Shown one piece after another: positions 16,901 through 24,187 of a DNA stretch of 32,564 nucleotides (positions are counted from its first letter, which is position 1; the number at the start of each line of letters is the position of its first letter). Source of the DNA: JAENVT01 sp031404635 (lineage in GTDB: Bacteria > Actinomycetota > Acidimicrobiia > Acidimicrobiales > Ilumatobacteraceae). The DNA lies in contig JANNHY010000263.1 of NCBI GenBank assembly GCA_031404635.1, positions 1 to 32,564 of the forward strand, read 5' to 3'. The notes below the pieces were generated by a model, which did no database searches, was not told the origin of the DNA, and was given only the letters and a program-made list of their open reading frames with translations. The translations under genes were made by a program, and so were the position numbers.

Positions 16901-18025
16901 CTCGCAGCAAAGGATCGCGACGATGTGGTCGGCCGCGGCCTGCTCGACTTCATCGCCCCGTCGTCGAAACCCGCGGCGCAGGCGCGTCTCGAGATGCGCG
17001 CCTCCGGTCACGAGCCGGCGTCGCAGGTGATCACGCTGCTGGCGGTCGACGGCAGCGAGCTGTCGGCCCTGACGAGCTCCGAAATTGGCGAATCAGACGG
17101 TGAGCCGGCCGTGGTCGCCACTTTCGGCGAGATATTGGACCCGCCGCAGCTTATACGTCAGCTGGTGACCGGTGTCGTCAATGAGATGTCGGACGCGGTC
17201 ATCGTCACCGATCCCGAGCTCCATGTGCTGAGCTGGAACGCGGCGGCGCAACGCCTTTACGGGTGGTCCGAACGCGAGGTCCTTGGGCACATGATGGAAA
17301 ACGTGGTGCCCGCTCACGGCGAACAGCTCGACGTCTCCACAGCATGGCAGGAGTTGCAGTCGACCGGCCGCTGGAACCACGAGGCGCAACAAGTGGCGCG
17401 CGACGGTTCGATCGTCACTGTCATCGCATCGGTCAACCTCATCCGAGACGAACACGGACTGGTGGCAGGCATCGTCGCAGTAAACCGCCCGATCCCTGCC
17501 CGCGACGAGTCGATGCGTCTCGCCGAACTCGAATCAAGCAGTGCTCTGAACGCGCCCGCGGACGAGGCCTTAGATGCGCTGGTCCAGCTTGCAGCTCAAC
17601 TGCTGTCGGCGCCGATGGCGTCGATCTCCCTCCTAGCTGCCGACCGTTGGTGGTGCAAGGCGAGCGTCGGCGTCGACTTTGCGCAGGCACCGGGCGACGT
17701 CACTTTCGCGGCGCAGGCGATCGCCGAACCCGACGAAGTGTTCATCGTTGCCGACACTGCGATCGACATGCGATTCGCCGACAATGCATTCGTCATCGGC
17801 GCCCCGTACATTCGGTCCTATGCGGGCATCTCCATCCACGGCCGTGAAGGACCCGAATTGGGCGCGCTGAGCGTGCTCGACACCGGACCACGACGGTTCA
17901 CCGCCGAGCAGGTCGGCCTGTTGAAAGCGCTTGCCCTGCAGGCGGGAGCGTTGATCGATCTGCGCCGACGGGCAGGTGAAGTCGACGACCTCGTGGACCC
18001 TTCGCGATCGTCGAGCGGTTTCTAG
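13910..18025 (+). CDS. Giant PAS-EAL-GAF-winged-helix-PAS-GAF regulator
   Basis: This 1371-residue cytoplasmic protein reads, in order: a partial PAS (1-110), PAS (about 120-235), PAS (about 240-350), EAL phosphodiesterase (about 380-630), GAF (about 655-800), OmpR/PhoB winged helix (865-960), PAS (965-1075), PAS (1080-1195), GAF (1205-1355). EAL residues are intact: E418-A419-L420, IEVTES, D536-D537-FGTGY, KID, AEGVET. No GGDEF is present. The winged helix is convincing: TAKEFELLAFLAARPGHVFS, then RAELLNHIW, VTEHIYRLRNKIEQD and VRGKGYCFG. I infer a DNA-binding protein that also degrades or senses c-di-GMP. The ATG at 13910 has no ribosome site, and PAS-like residues (ALD) continue in frame upstream, so the start is uncertain. 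The stop shares CTAG with the convergent neighbour. Confidence 0.9.
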   Translation: MSLSVMVNTGDQSIVWVSDSFAEHFGVPTKDLVGRSILTLLEASPNTSWQQLFAGIESVDERFDSVRLHRVGEATSIDEFELRGVRYIDGGRNVMISLRILSSGVGSGGGGMLAEVGHRHAALLRGSSDGVVVHDGTNILFVNEEAARLVGVEQADAVGMRIASLIQRRGDPGEKPGEPADERPRARRVRLWLRQPAGQLIAVDASMALVSWRGDRAVQIVLHDLTLEHHSQRSDAVLVQVEKAVSDAVVSTDEDLRIVDWNPSASEMYGWTLDEVVGRSISDVLGPPDPSLAIGDSADAVAGSDAWRGTVRHHHRDGHTLLVESAEMILRDSDGAVGGLLEVNRPVAVTADDASNLRPSQTAGGQLQPLQPNDARPHGWPDDAAFVADVRAALASGAISVAYQPIVELGTRRVRTVEALARWNHSQRGAINPGQFIPLAERSGVIEELGEWILKQACTDVLLMGAEGIDVELSVNLSVVQLRDPALSQHVVQLLTDTGFPPTRLWIEVTESVLLDDDAILPLQTLHDMGVRLVIDDFGTGYAMFQYITRLPIDSLKIDTTFIAGLGIDARDTAIVRSVVNLGRELGLEVVAEGVETESQRAQLLSLNCRFGQGWLFCRALPFAELVAQYRHSSAEAQPNLSARPAAEEATRLAALHASKILDTDPEPAFDSLAQLSSQLLSTPMALIALVDADRQWFKARVGIEAAETPRGMSFSEHALVEPLVPLIVPDAASDSRFADNPLVTGSPNIRSYAGAPIRSREGMALGALCVLDIQPREFTAEQIGQLQLLAEQAAALIDLRRRAVELNALNQRSRPSDGVGTEGDLAQPVNVDTVEVGRVLADLARISEHRDGAPRDLVNVIRRGSMEIDLDRRIVTVDSREVKTTAKEFELLAFLAARPGHVFSRAELLNHIWSSTQDWQHPATVTEHIYRLRNKIEQDRSTPHLLCTVRGKGYCFGAPDASNFSGEESAAPAPRSGTLVHVGGRILTVDDGMLALLAAKDRDDVVGRGLLDFIAPSSKPAAQARLEMRASGHEPASQVITLLAVDGSELSALTSSEIGESDGEPAVVATFGEILDPPQLIRQLVTGVVNEMSDAVIVTDPELHVLSWNAAAQRLYGWSEREVLGHMMENVVPAHGEQLDVSTAWQELQSTGRWNHEAQQVARDGSIVTVIASVNLIRDEHGLVAGIVAVNRPIPARDESMRLAELESSSALNAPADEALDALVQLAAQLLSAPMASISLLAADRWWCKASVGVDFAQAPGDVTFAAQAIAEPDEVFIVADTAIDMRFADNAFVIGAPYIRSYAGISIHGREGPELGALSVLDTGPRRFTAEQVGLLKALALQAGALIDLRRRAGEVDDLVDPSRSSSGF

Positions 18026-18492
18026 GCACCAGGTGAGATCGGCGCTGCATTCTGCAGCGTCAACTTGACGGTGAACGACACACCCTGACAGCCATCCGGC
18101 GCTGATCTCACCATCGTCACGACGTCTACCAGAGTCGTGGGCGTCGTCGAGTGCGCTGCCGCGAGGAGGTCGAGCGTCGGCGCTGCCTGCACTGTCACGT
18201 AAGAGGAGGGACAGTTGCGAGGATCGCTGGACACGACCTCGCCGGCCTGAGCGGAGGTGAAACGAAGATCGGTGTCCGACGAGTTGACGACTGCGAGGTG
18301 GATGTCGCCGCCGGCGAAACCGGGGAACAGGTCACTCGAGCCCAGGATCGCCGTCAGCTCCACGCTCTCGGACGACTTCGCGTCCCGATCGGCGTCCACT
18401 GCCCCGCGGGCGGCGAAGGCGACACCCCCGGTCGCCATGATGACAAGTCCGGCGAACGCACTCGACACCCAACGAATGCATCTGGCGCTCAT
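18022..18492 (-). CDS. Small secreted protein of unknown function
   Basis: This 156-residue protein has a clear signal peptide (MSARCIRWVSSAFAGLVIMA, cleavage probably after GGVAFA near 27). The mature part is beta-rich. It contains an NSSDTDLRF-type segment, two cysteines (CPSSYVTVQ and CQGVSFTVKLTLQ) that could form a disulphide, and the ending MVRSAPDGCQGVSFTVKL. Similar endings occur in small exported actinobacterial proteins, sometimes near SipW-type signal peptidases, but I cannot name the family. It lies 55 bases downstream of the GGDEF-EAL-REC-HTH gene on the same strand and could be the last gene of that operon. AAAGG lies very close to the ATG. Its stop overlaps that of the convergent giant regulator. 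Confidence 0.75.
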   Translation of the reverse strand: MSARCIRWVSSAFAGLVIMATGGVAFAARGAVDADRDAKSSESVELTAILGSSDLFPGFAGGDIHLAVVNSSDTDLRFTSAQAGEVVSSDPRNCPSSYVTVQAAPTLDLLAAAHSTTPTTLVDVVTMVRSAPDGCQGVSFTVKLTLQNAAPISPGA

Positions 18493-18547
18493 ACCCTTTC
18501 TACGGCATACACCACTTCAGGCCTGATAGACGCAGTGACCCGGCGTG

Positions 18548-21058
18548 CTAGACGTTTCGTCGCTCTCCACTACCGCTCAGCGCCAGGCGCGGCAGTTTGA
18601 CGTCAGCCAAAATGGCGCTCTTGCGTCGCAGGTGGCTGAGCAGTTGCTCCTGTGAGTGCACGCCAAAGCGCTGATAGATGCTACTCAAGTGGTTGCGGAT
18701 GGTGCTCTGGCTGAGGTAGAGGTCGCGAGCGATTCCGGGCACGCGCTCGCCGCCGAGCAGCCGCTTGAGAATTTCGATCTGTCGGGTTGACAGCAGTTCG
18801 GCCGCCGGCAACTCGCTCTGCGTCCGCTCCGCTGTCCGCGCTGTTTCCAACATTTCCAGCAGGAGCGCTTCGACTTGGCCGCCGACGGTCGCTACGGTCG
18901 TTCGTCGCCGCCTCACGGCCGAGCGAATCCGTGAAACCAAGTCCCGCGGTGCGAAGGGTTTGACGATGTAGTCGTCGGCTCCGGCGAGGAACGCCTCGGC
19001 CTTGTCCGTCGCGTCCTCGTGGGTCGTCAACATCACGATGGTGCACCCCGCCGTGGTTGGATCGGCCCGCAAGACTCGACAGACCTCGATTCCCGACATG
19101 TCGGGCATGCCGACGTCGAGGAGGACGCAGCTTGGTTGGAGCCGACGTGCGAGCGCGATCGCAGCTGCACCGTTTCCCGCCTCGTCGACGATAAAGCCGG
19201 CGGCCGTCAGGCTCATCCTGGCGAGCATGCGGACGTCGGCGGCGTCGTCGACAACCAGGGCCGAGTCGGGAGCCTGGCCGCCAGCCGGGGGGCTCACTCC
19301 GTCGAGGGTGTTCGGCAGATGTTGTCCGGCGGCATCGGCAGCGAGATGATCATCGATTTCGGACGGCGGCATCGGCCGGGCGAACAAGTATCCCTGAGCA
19401 AAGTCGCAGCCGAGCGAGCGCAGGCGGGCGAGCTGCTCGTGGGTCTCCACTCCTTCGGCGACAACGTCGAGGTCCATGGCGTGGGCGAGGCTGATGACGG
19501 AGGCGACGATCGCCGTATTCTCGGCGTCGGTGCCGAGCCCAGCAACGAAGGATTGGTCGATCTTCACCTCGTCGATCGGCATTCGATGCAGGTATTCGAG
19601 CGACGAGTAGCCGGTTCCGAAGTCGTCGATCGACACGACGAACCCCAGCGACTTCAGGTCGTCGAGGATGCCGATCGTGGTGGCGATGTCCTCCATCACG
19701 GTCGTTTCTGTCATCTCGAGACAGATGGTGGATGCCTCGAGACCTGCCTCGGCGATAACTGTGGCGATGGTCGAGGCCAATCCGGTGCGGAACTGGCGTG
19801 CCGATACGTTCACGGCGATTTGCAGCGAGACTTTCGGGAAGGCGAGCTGCCACACGGCGCCTTGGCGGCACGCCTCGCGCAGCACCCACTCGCCGAGCGG
19901 CACCACGAGCCCGCTGGCCTCGGCGGCGGGGATGAACTCGTCCGGGGCGACCAGGCCGCGCACGGGATGATCCCAGCGCAGCAGTGCCTCGACGCCGACT
20001 ATCCGGTTGGTGTCGAGGGCAATCTTGGGCTGATAGACGAGCCGGAACTGACCTGCATCGAGACCGGCTCGGAGATCCTCGATAAGGGTGGCCGCTGCGA
20101 AGGCGCGTTCTTGCAGCTCGGCCGTGAAGAACTGCTGACGCCCTTCGCCGAGCACCTTGGCATGTCGCCGGGCGGCTTCGGCATCGCTGATCAACTGCGC
20201 TGCATCAGCGTTGCCTCGGCACATCGCGATGCCGATGCTGCCCGTCACGACGACCCGCGCCGTCCCGAGCTCGATCGGCTCGGCGACGGCCCCGGCTATC
20301 CGCCGTGCGATGGCCAAGGCGGCAACCTCGTCAGCCACGTTCTCGCACATCAGCAGGAACTCGTCGCCACCCATGCGGGTGATTGCGGTCGACGCTCGCG
20401 CCGCGGTGTCATGCTGACGAAGCGATGCCCGAAGCCTTGCCGCGACTGTGACGAGCACCTGGTCACCTGCGGCCTGGCCGTGCTCTTCGTTGACGACGTG
20501 GAACCGATCGATGTCGAGCGAGAGCACAACTGTCCGCCAGCTAGAGCGTCCGGCCACCGCCGTGGCACGCCGCACCTGCTGGAGGAACCTGGGTCTGGTC
20601 GACAGACCCGTCAGGCTGTCGTGCGACATGACGTCGGCGATGTGTAGGTCGGCCAGGTGACGCTCGGTGACGTCGCGCAGATTCACCACCACGGCACCCT
20701 CGACACTCGGGTCGTCGCTGACATCGCTCCACGCAAGCTCAACGTGCCGCCACGAACCGTCGGCGTCTGCCATGCGCAGCACCATGGCGTGCGTGCAGTC
20801 GCCCGACTCGTCACCAGCCATGAGGCTGCGTACCTCTTCGCGGTCCTCGTCGTGGACGAGATCGAGGAAGCGCGCTCCCGACTCCGATCCGTGGGCATGG
20901 CCGAACATTCGCCGCGCCGCCGGCGTGGAGTAGAGAATTGTTCCCCCGGCATCCAGCACCGAGATTGCCTCGTGAGCGTGCTTGACGAGGGTGGCCAACC
21001 GGGCCTCGGTTTGGCCGAGGATGGCTGCAGTCCCGTTGCGCTCTAGTGCAACGGTCAT
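18548..21058 (-). CDS. PAS-GGDEF-EAL-REC-LuxR HTH protein
   Basis: This 836-residue cytoplasmic protein has PAS (about 18-133); GGDEF (about 140-305, intact G230-G231-D232-E233-F234, but no RxxD site and a short insertion before the motif); EAL (about 315-565, E357-A358-L359, LEMTET, DDFGTGY, KID, AEGVET); receiver (about 590-705, VVDD, phospho-acceptor D648 in LLDVGMP, T in VMLTTHE, K in YIVKPF); and LuxR-type HTH (about 745-805, LLSTRQIEILKRLLGGERV and LSQSTIRNHLSSIYQRFG). It is therefore a c-di-GMP enzyme and phospho-regulated DNA-binding protein in one chain. Its ATG overlaps the stop of the hybrid kinase (ATGA), which implies translational coupling and makes that kinase the likely phosphodonor. 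Domain calls are secure; the DNA target is unknown. Confidence 0.93.
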   Translation of the reverse strand: MTVALERNGTAAILGQTEARLATLVKHAHEAISVLDAGGTILYSTPAARRMFGHAHGSESGARFLDLVHDEDREEVRSLMAGDESGDCTHAMVLRMADADGSWRHVELAWSDVSDDPSVEGAVVVNLRDVTERHLADLHIADVMSHDSLTGLSTRPRFLQQVRRATAVAGRSSWRTVVLSLDIDRFHVVNEEHGQAAGDQVLVTVAARLRASLRQHDTAARASTAITRMGGDEFLLMCENVADEVAALAIARRIAGAVAEPIELGTARVVVTGSIGIAMCRGNADAAQLISDAEAARRHAKVLGEGRQQFFTAELQERAFAAATLIEDLRAGLDAGQFRLVYQPKIALDTNRIVGVEALLRWDHPVRGLVAPDEFIPAAEASGLVVPLGEWVLREACRQGAVWQLAFPKVSLQIAVNVSARQFRTGLASTIATVIAEAGLEASTICLEMTETTVMEDIATTIGILDDLKSLGFVVSIDDFGTGYSSLEYLHRMPIDEVKIDQSFVAGLGTDAENTAIVASVISLAHAMDLDVVAEGVETHEQLARLRSLGCDFAQGYLFARPMPPSEIDDHLAADAAGQHLPNTLDGVSPPAGGQAPDSALVVDDAADVRMLARMSLTAAGFIVDEAGNGAAAIALARRLQPSCVLLDVGMPDMSGIEVCRVLRADPTTAGCTIVMLTTHEDATDKAEAFLAGADDYIVKPFAPRDLVSRIRSAVRRRRTTVATVGGQVEALLLEMLETARTAERTQSELPAAELLSTRQIEILKRLLGGERVPGIARDLYLSQSTIRNHLSSIYQRFGVHSQEQLLSHLRRKSAILADVKLPRLALSGSGERRNV
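21055..21058 (-). promoter_or_regulatory. ATGA stop/start overlap coupling two signalling genes
   Basis: On the minus strand the TGA ending the hybrid kinase (21057-21055) overlaps the ATG of the next gene (21058-21056). GGAG lies just upstream, inside the kinase gene. Such overlaps usually give translational coupling and near-stoichiometric products. Confidence 0.75.
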
Positions 21059-23994
21059 TGGAGCTTCACTCCTTCGACGTCGAAGAACTCGGACCGCAGT
21101 GCCTGACGGATTGCCTCGAAGGCGGTGGAGATCTCCGCCACCCTTGCCGGCGCTTCGTCGATCGCCGCGTTGCGAACGTCGCGATGGAGTCGCGCGCAGA
21201 GGCCGGCGAGGGTGCCGGCTCCGAAGTTGGCGCTGCTCCCGGCAAGGCTGTGGGCGACGTCGCCCAAGCGCTGGATTTGGCCGTCGTTCGCCGCGTCGCG
21301 GAGGTCGTCGATCCGGGACTGCGCATCGCAGAGGTAAAGGTCAACGACCTCGCGCAGTTGGTCGTCACCGTCGCTCGACATGGCCGCCAGGCCGTGCAGC
21401 GAGGCGACGACCGCGGCGTCGAGCGTCGGGTGCTCGCTGCTCTGGCTCGTCGACTCCTCGCGCACAAGCGCGCCGTTGGTGTCGATCACGTCGAGCAGAT
21501 GGGGGACATCGAGCGGCTTTGTGAGATAGCCGGTCGCCCCGGCGGAGAAGAGCCGGTCGACCTGCCCTGGCGACGCGTCGGCACTCAGCACGAACACGGG
21601 GATGGACCTCGTCGACTCGTCGGAACGAAGTCGGAGCAACACCTCGTCGCCGGCCATGTCGGGCAGGTGAAGATCCAGCAGGATCAGGCTGGGCTGGTGC
21701 TGGCGCGCCAATTCGAGGCCGAGACGACCCTGCATGGCAACCAGCATCGTGATCTCCGGGCGATTGGCGACGAGCCGCTCGAGCAGCTTGACATTGGCGA
21801 CGTTGTCCTCGATGTACAGCAGCGTTCGGGGCCCGAGGGGAAGCGGTGGAGCGACGCCCACAAGCGGCGACACCGAAGGCTCGTGTACGCTTGGCGAAGG
21901 AGCGTCGACGAGTGGCAGATCGACCCAGACCGAAGTCCCGACGCCGAAGGTACTCGTCAAACCGATCGCGCCTGCCATGGCTTCGACCATCCGCTTGGTC
22001 AGCGCCAGGCCGAGACCGGTGCCTTCGACGTCGGTCTTCGTCGCGCCGAGTCGCTCGAAGGGCACGAAGAGACGGGCCAGGTCGTGCTCGGCGATTCCGA
22101 TTCCGGTATCCGTGACCGTCGTTCGCAGTTCGTTGTCCGCCATCGGCTGGCAGGAGATGCGAACCTCGCCGCCTTCGCGGTTGTACTTGACCGCGTTCGA
22201 GAGGAGGTTGACGAGCGTCTGCTTGAACCGCTGCCGGTCGGCTCGAACGTAGGTGTCCTCGAACGGCGACAGGTCGACGACAATCCGCACGTCGCGTGCT
22301 GCCGCGAGTGGCCCCATCATCCCGACTGCTTCGCCGACGACCTCGGAGACCGAGACCGGCTCGATAGACATGCGCAGTTCTCCGCGCTCCACCCGAGACA
22401 GATCGAACACCTCGTTGATCATCTCGAGCAGGTGCCGACCGGCGCTGACGATGTGATCGACGCTCGACCGCTGATCGGCTGACAGCCCGTCGAGTTGCAG
22501 CAGTTGCCCGAAACCGATCACCGCGTTCAATGGCGTGCGCAACTCGTGACTCATCCGCGAGAGGAACTCGGTCTTGGCGGTGTTCGCGGCGTCGGCGACC
22601 TGCCGGGCGACGTCCACCGCGACGACCGCCTGGTGCTGTTCGCTGACGTCGTAACCGATGCCGAGCAGGTACTCGGGTCGGCCGTCTGCGCCGAGGATCG
22701 GGATCTTGCGCGTGTGCAGGATCCGTTCCTGACCGTCCTTGGTCTCGATCCACTCCGCTGGAACGTCGAGCAGTTCGCCCCGCTCGAGAACGTCGCGGTC
22801 CTGCGCCACCGAGCGCGCCGCCCGGACCCCCGACATCAGGTCGAAAGCGTTGCGGCCGATGAGGTCCGCCCGCGAGTGCCCGAGCAGCGCCTCGCCGGCA
22901 CGGTTCATCTTCAGGTACCGCAACTCGGCAGCGTCCTTGACGAACACCATCGAAGGGATGTTCTCGACGACGGAATCGAGGAACGCCTGCGATCGGCGAA
23001 GCTCCTCCTCGACACGGTGGCGGCGGCGCAGCGCTCGGTCCACCACAGCCAGCGCCACCAACACGAGGAGGCACAAAATTGTGACGACGGCCACCGCGCC
23101 GGTCCACAGCCCGCTCCACCTGTCGACGTGGCCAGTGGAGAGTTCAGCGCTCACGACCCAGCCGAGCTGTGTGATGGGCTCGTAGGCGACGAGATTCACG
23201 TCGCCGTCGCGGCTGAGCCGCGCGGAACCGGCAACGCCCTCGAGCGCTGCGCCCACGTATGGATCGTCAGCCAGCGAGAAGAGCGAGGTCGGTGTCGCCC
23301 CCGGCGAAACCAGTCGTACCCCACGCTGGTCGGTCACGGTTATCGCGACACCCTGCGCAGTGCTGAACTGATCGACGAACTGTTGAATCGACTCCAGCCG
23401 GTAGCCGGCGCCGAGGATCCCGAGAAGCTGACTCGCGGGATCGATTGTCGCGCGCACCGGTACAGCCACGGCGACGATGAGGCCGCCTCCGGCCGCGGCG
23501 GTCTCGTAAGCGTGCGACACATACGGCTGTCCGGTCTCGATCACACCCCGATACCAGTCGCGGAATCTGAAGTTGTGGCCGATGATCGACGGGGTGTCCG
23601 GAATGACATCGAGCAACCGGCCCGCGGGATCGGCGACGAACGCGACTGCGCTGACGGGCCCCGCGCTCTGCAAGGCCTCGAGGTGAAATCGCAACAGCGC
23701 CAGATCGATGCCCCCGCCGTTCGCGCTCAGCGCCTCGACGAGCTGGGGCCGGCTGGCATACGAGGCGACGAGGTCGGCAATCCCGTCCAACTCCTGCTCG
23801 ACGGCCAGAGCGGTCGCCGCGGCAGCTGCGTCCACTTCCTGACGCGTGTGATCAAAAGCAACTTCCGACGACAGCCGGAATGCAAGGAACGACAAGACGA
23901 GGAGAGCGCCGATACTGACGACGCCGAGCATGATGAGCATGCGGCGAGGATCCGCGCCGGAGGATCGTCCCTCCGCGCGACTCGGTTCAATCAT
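21055..23994 (-). CDS. Membrane hybrid histidine kinase: Cache-PAS-HisKA-HATPase-REC-Hpt
   Basis: This 979-residue kinase begins at an ATG with GGAG eight bases upstream; a longer frame to 24159 lacks a sensible start. Membrane segments lie near 18-38 and 299-317 and flank a Cache-like extracellular domain (RFRDWYRGVIETGQPYVSHA is typical of dCache). Then come PAS (about 333-450), HisKA with H483 in SRMSHELRTPLNA, HATPase_c (NLLSNAVKYN, DTGIGI, GTGLGLAL), REC (about 720-840, YIEDN, LLDLHLPD, K in YLTKP) and Hpt (about 870-960). The Hpt motif is AHSLAGSSANFGA, with Ala where Lys usually follows His-x-Leu. The Cache domain suggests binding of a small extracellular metabolite. REC and Hpt imply a His-Asp-His relay that can end on the receiver of the coupled downstream gene. 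Confidence 0.93.
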   Translation of the reverse strand: MIEPSRAEGRSSGADPRRMLIMLGVVSIGALLVLSFLAFRLSSEVAFDHTRQEVDAAAAATALAVEQELDGIADLVASYASRPQLVEALSANGGGIDLALLRFHLEALQSAGPVSAVAFVADPAGRLLDVIPDTPSIIGHNFRFRDWYRGVIETGQPYVSHAYETAAAGGGLIVAVAVPVRATIDPASQLLGILGAGYRLESIQQFVDQFSTAQGVAITVTDQRGVRLVSPGATPTSLFSLADDPYVGAALEGVAGSARLSRDGDVNLVAYEPITQLGWVVSAELSTGHVDRWSGLWTGAVAVVTILCLLVLVALAVVDRALRRRHRVEEELRRSQAFLDSVVENIPSMVFVKDAAELRYLKMNRAGEALLGHSRADLIGRNAFDLMSGVRAARSVAQDRDVLERGELLDVPAEWIETKDGQERILHTRKIPILGADGRPEYLLGIGYDVSEQHQAVVAVDVARQVADAANTAKTEFLSRMSHELRTPLNAVIGFGQLLQLDGLSADQRSSVDHIVSAGRHLLEMINEVFDLSRVERGELRMSIEPVSVSEVVGEAVGMMGPLAAARDVRIVVDLSPFEDTYVRADRQRFKQTLVNLLSNAVKYNREGGEVRISCQPMADNELRTTVTDTGIGIAEHDLARLFVPFERLGATKTDVEGTGLGLALTKRMVEAMAGAIGLTSTFGVGTSVWVDLPLVDAPSPSVHEPSVSPLVGVAPPLPLGPRTLLYIEDNVANVKLLERLVANRPEITMLVAMQGRLGLELARQHQPSLILLDLHLPDMAGDEVLLRLRSDESTRSIPVFVLSADASPGQVDRLFSAGATGYLTKPLDVPHLLDVIDTNGALVREESTSQSSEHPTLDAAVVASLHGLAAMSSDGDDQLREVVDLYLCDAQSRIDDLRDAANDGQIQRLGDVAHSLAGSSANFGAGTLAGLCARLHRDVRNAAIDEAPARVAEISTAFEAIRQALRSEFFDVEGVKLQ

Positions 23995-24060
23995 CTCTTG
24001 GGCTCCAATGCTCGACCGGTGCAACCAATTCTTCGGCTTCCGAGACACCGACCATGAGCC

Positions 24061-24080
24061 TGTTGATAAGAGTTGATAAT
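24061..24080. repeat. Tandem GTTGATAA repeats in a divergent promoter region
   Basis: The region between the hybrid kinase (start 23994, minus) and the GAF-GGDEF gene (start 24188, plus) holds GTTGATAA at 24062-24069 and again at 24072-24079, a period of ten bases, or one helical turn. This AT-rich spot stands out in GC-rich DNA and may be a regulator site or overlap a promoter. I see no well-spaced -35/-10 pair. Nothing else is evident in 23995-24187. Confidence 0.4.
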
Positions 24081-24187
24081 CCAAGCTGGGGACCTTAGGC
24101 ACTGGTGACAGCACGATTGCCCAGCAATAGTGACCAGGTGACCACAGACAGGGAGGCACACCGAGTCAGCGCGGATGTGAGGTCGCC

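Noticed and set aside
19019..24057. Long plus-strand frames (19019-20647, 21046-22482, 22495-24057) opposite the two-gene phosphorelay
   Set aside because: All lie antisense to well-supported genes, have biased shadow composition and show no domain motifs.
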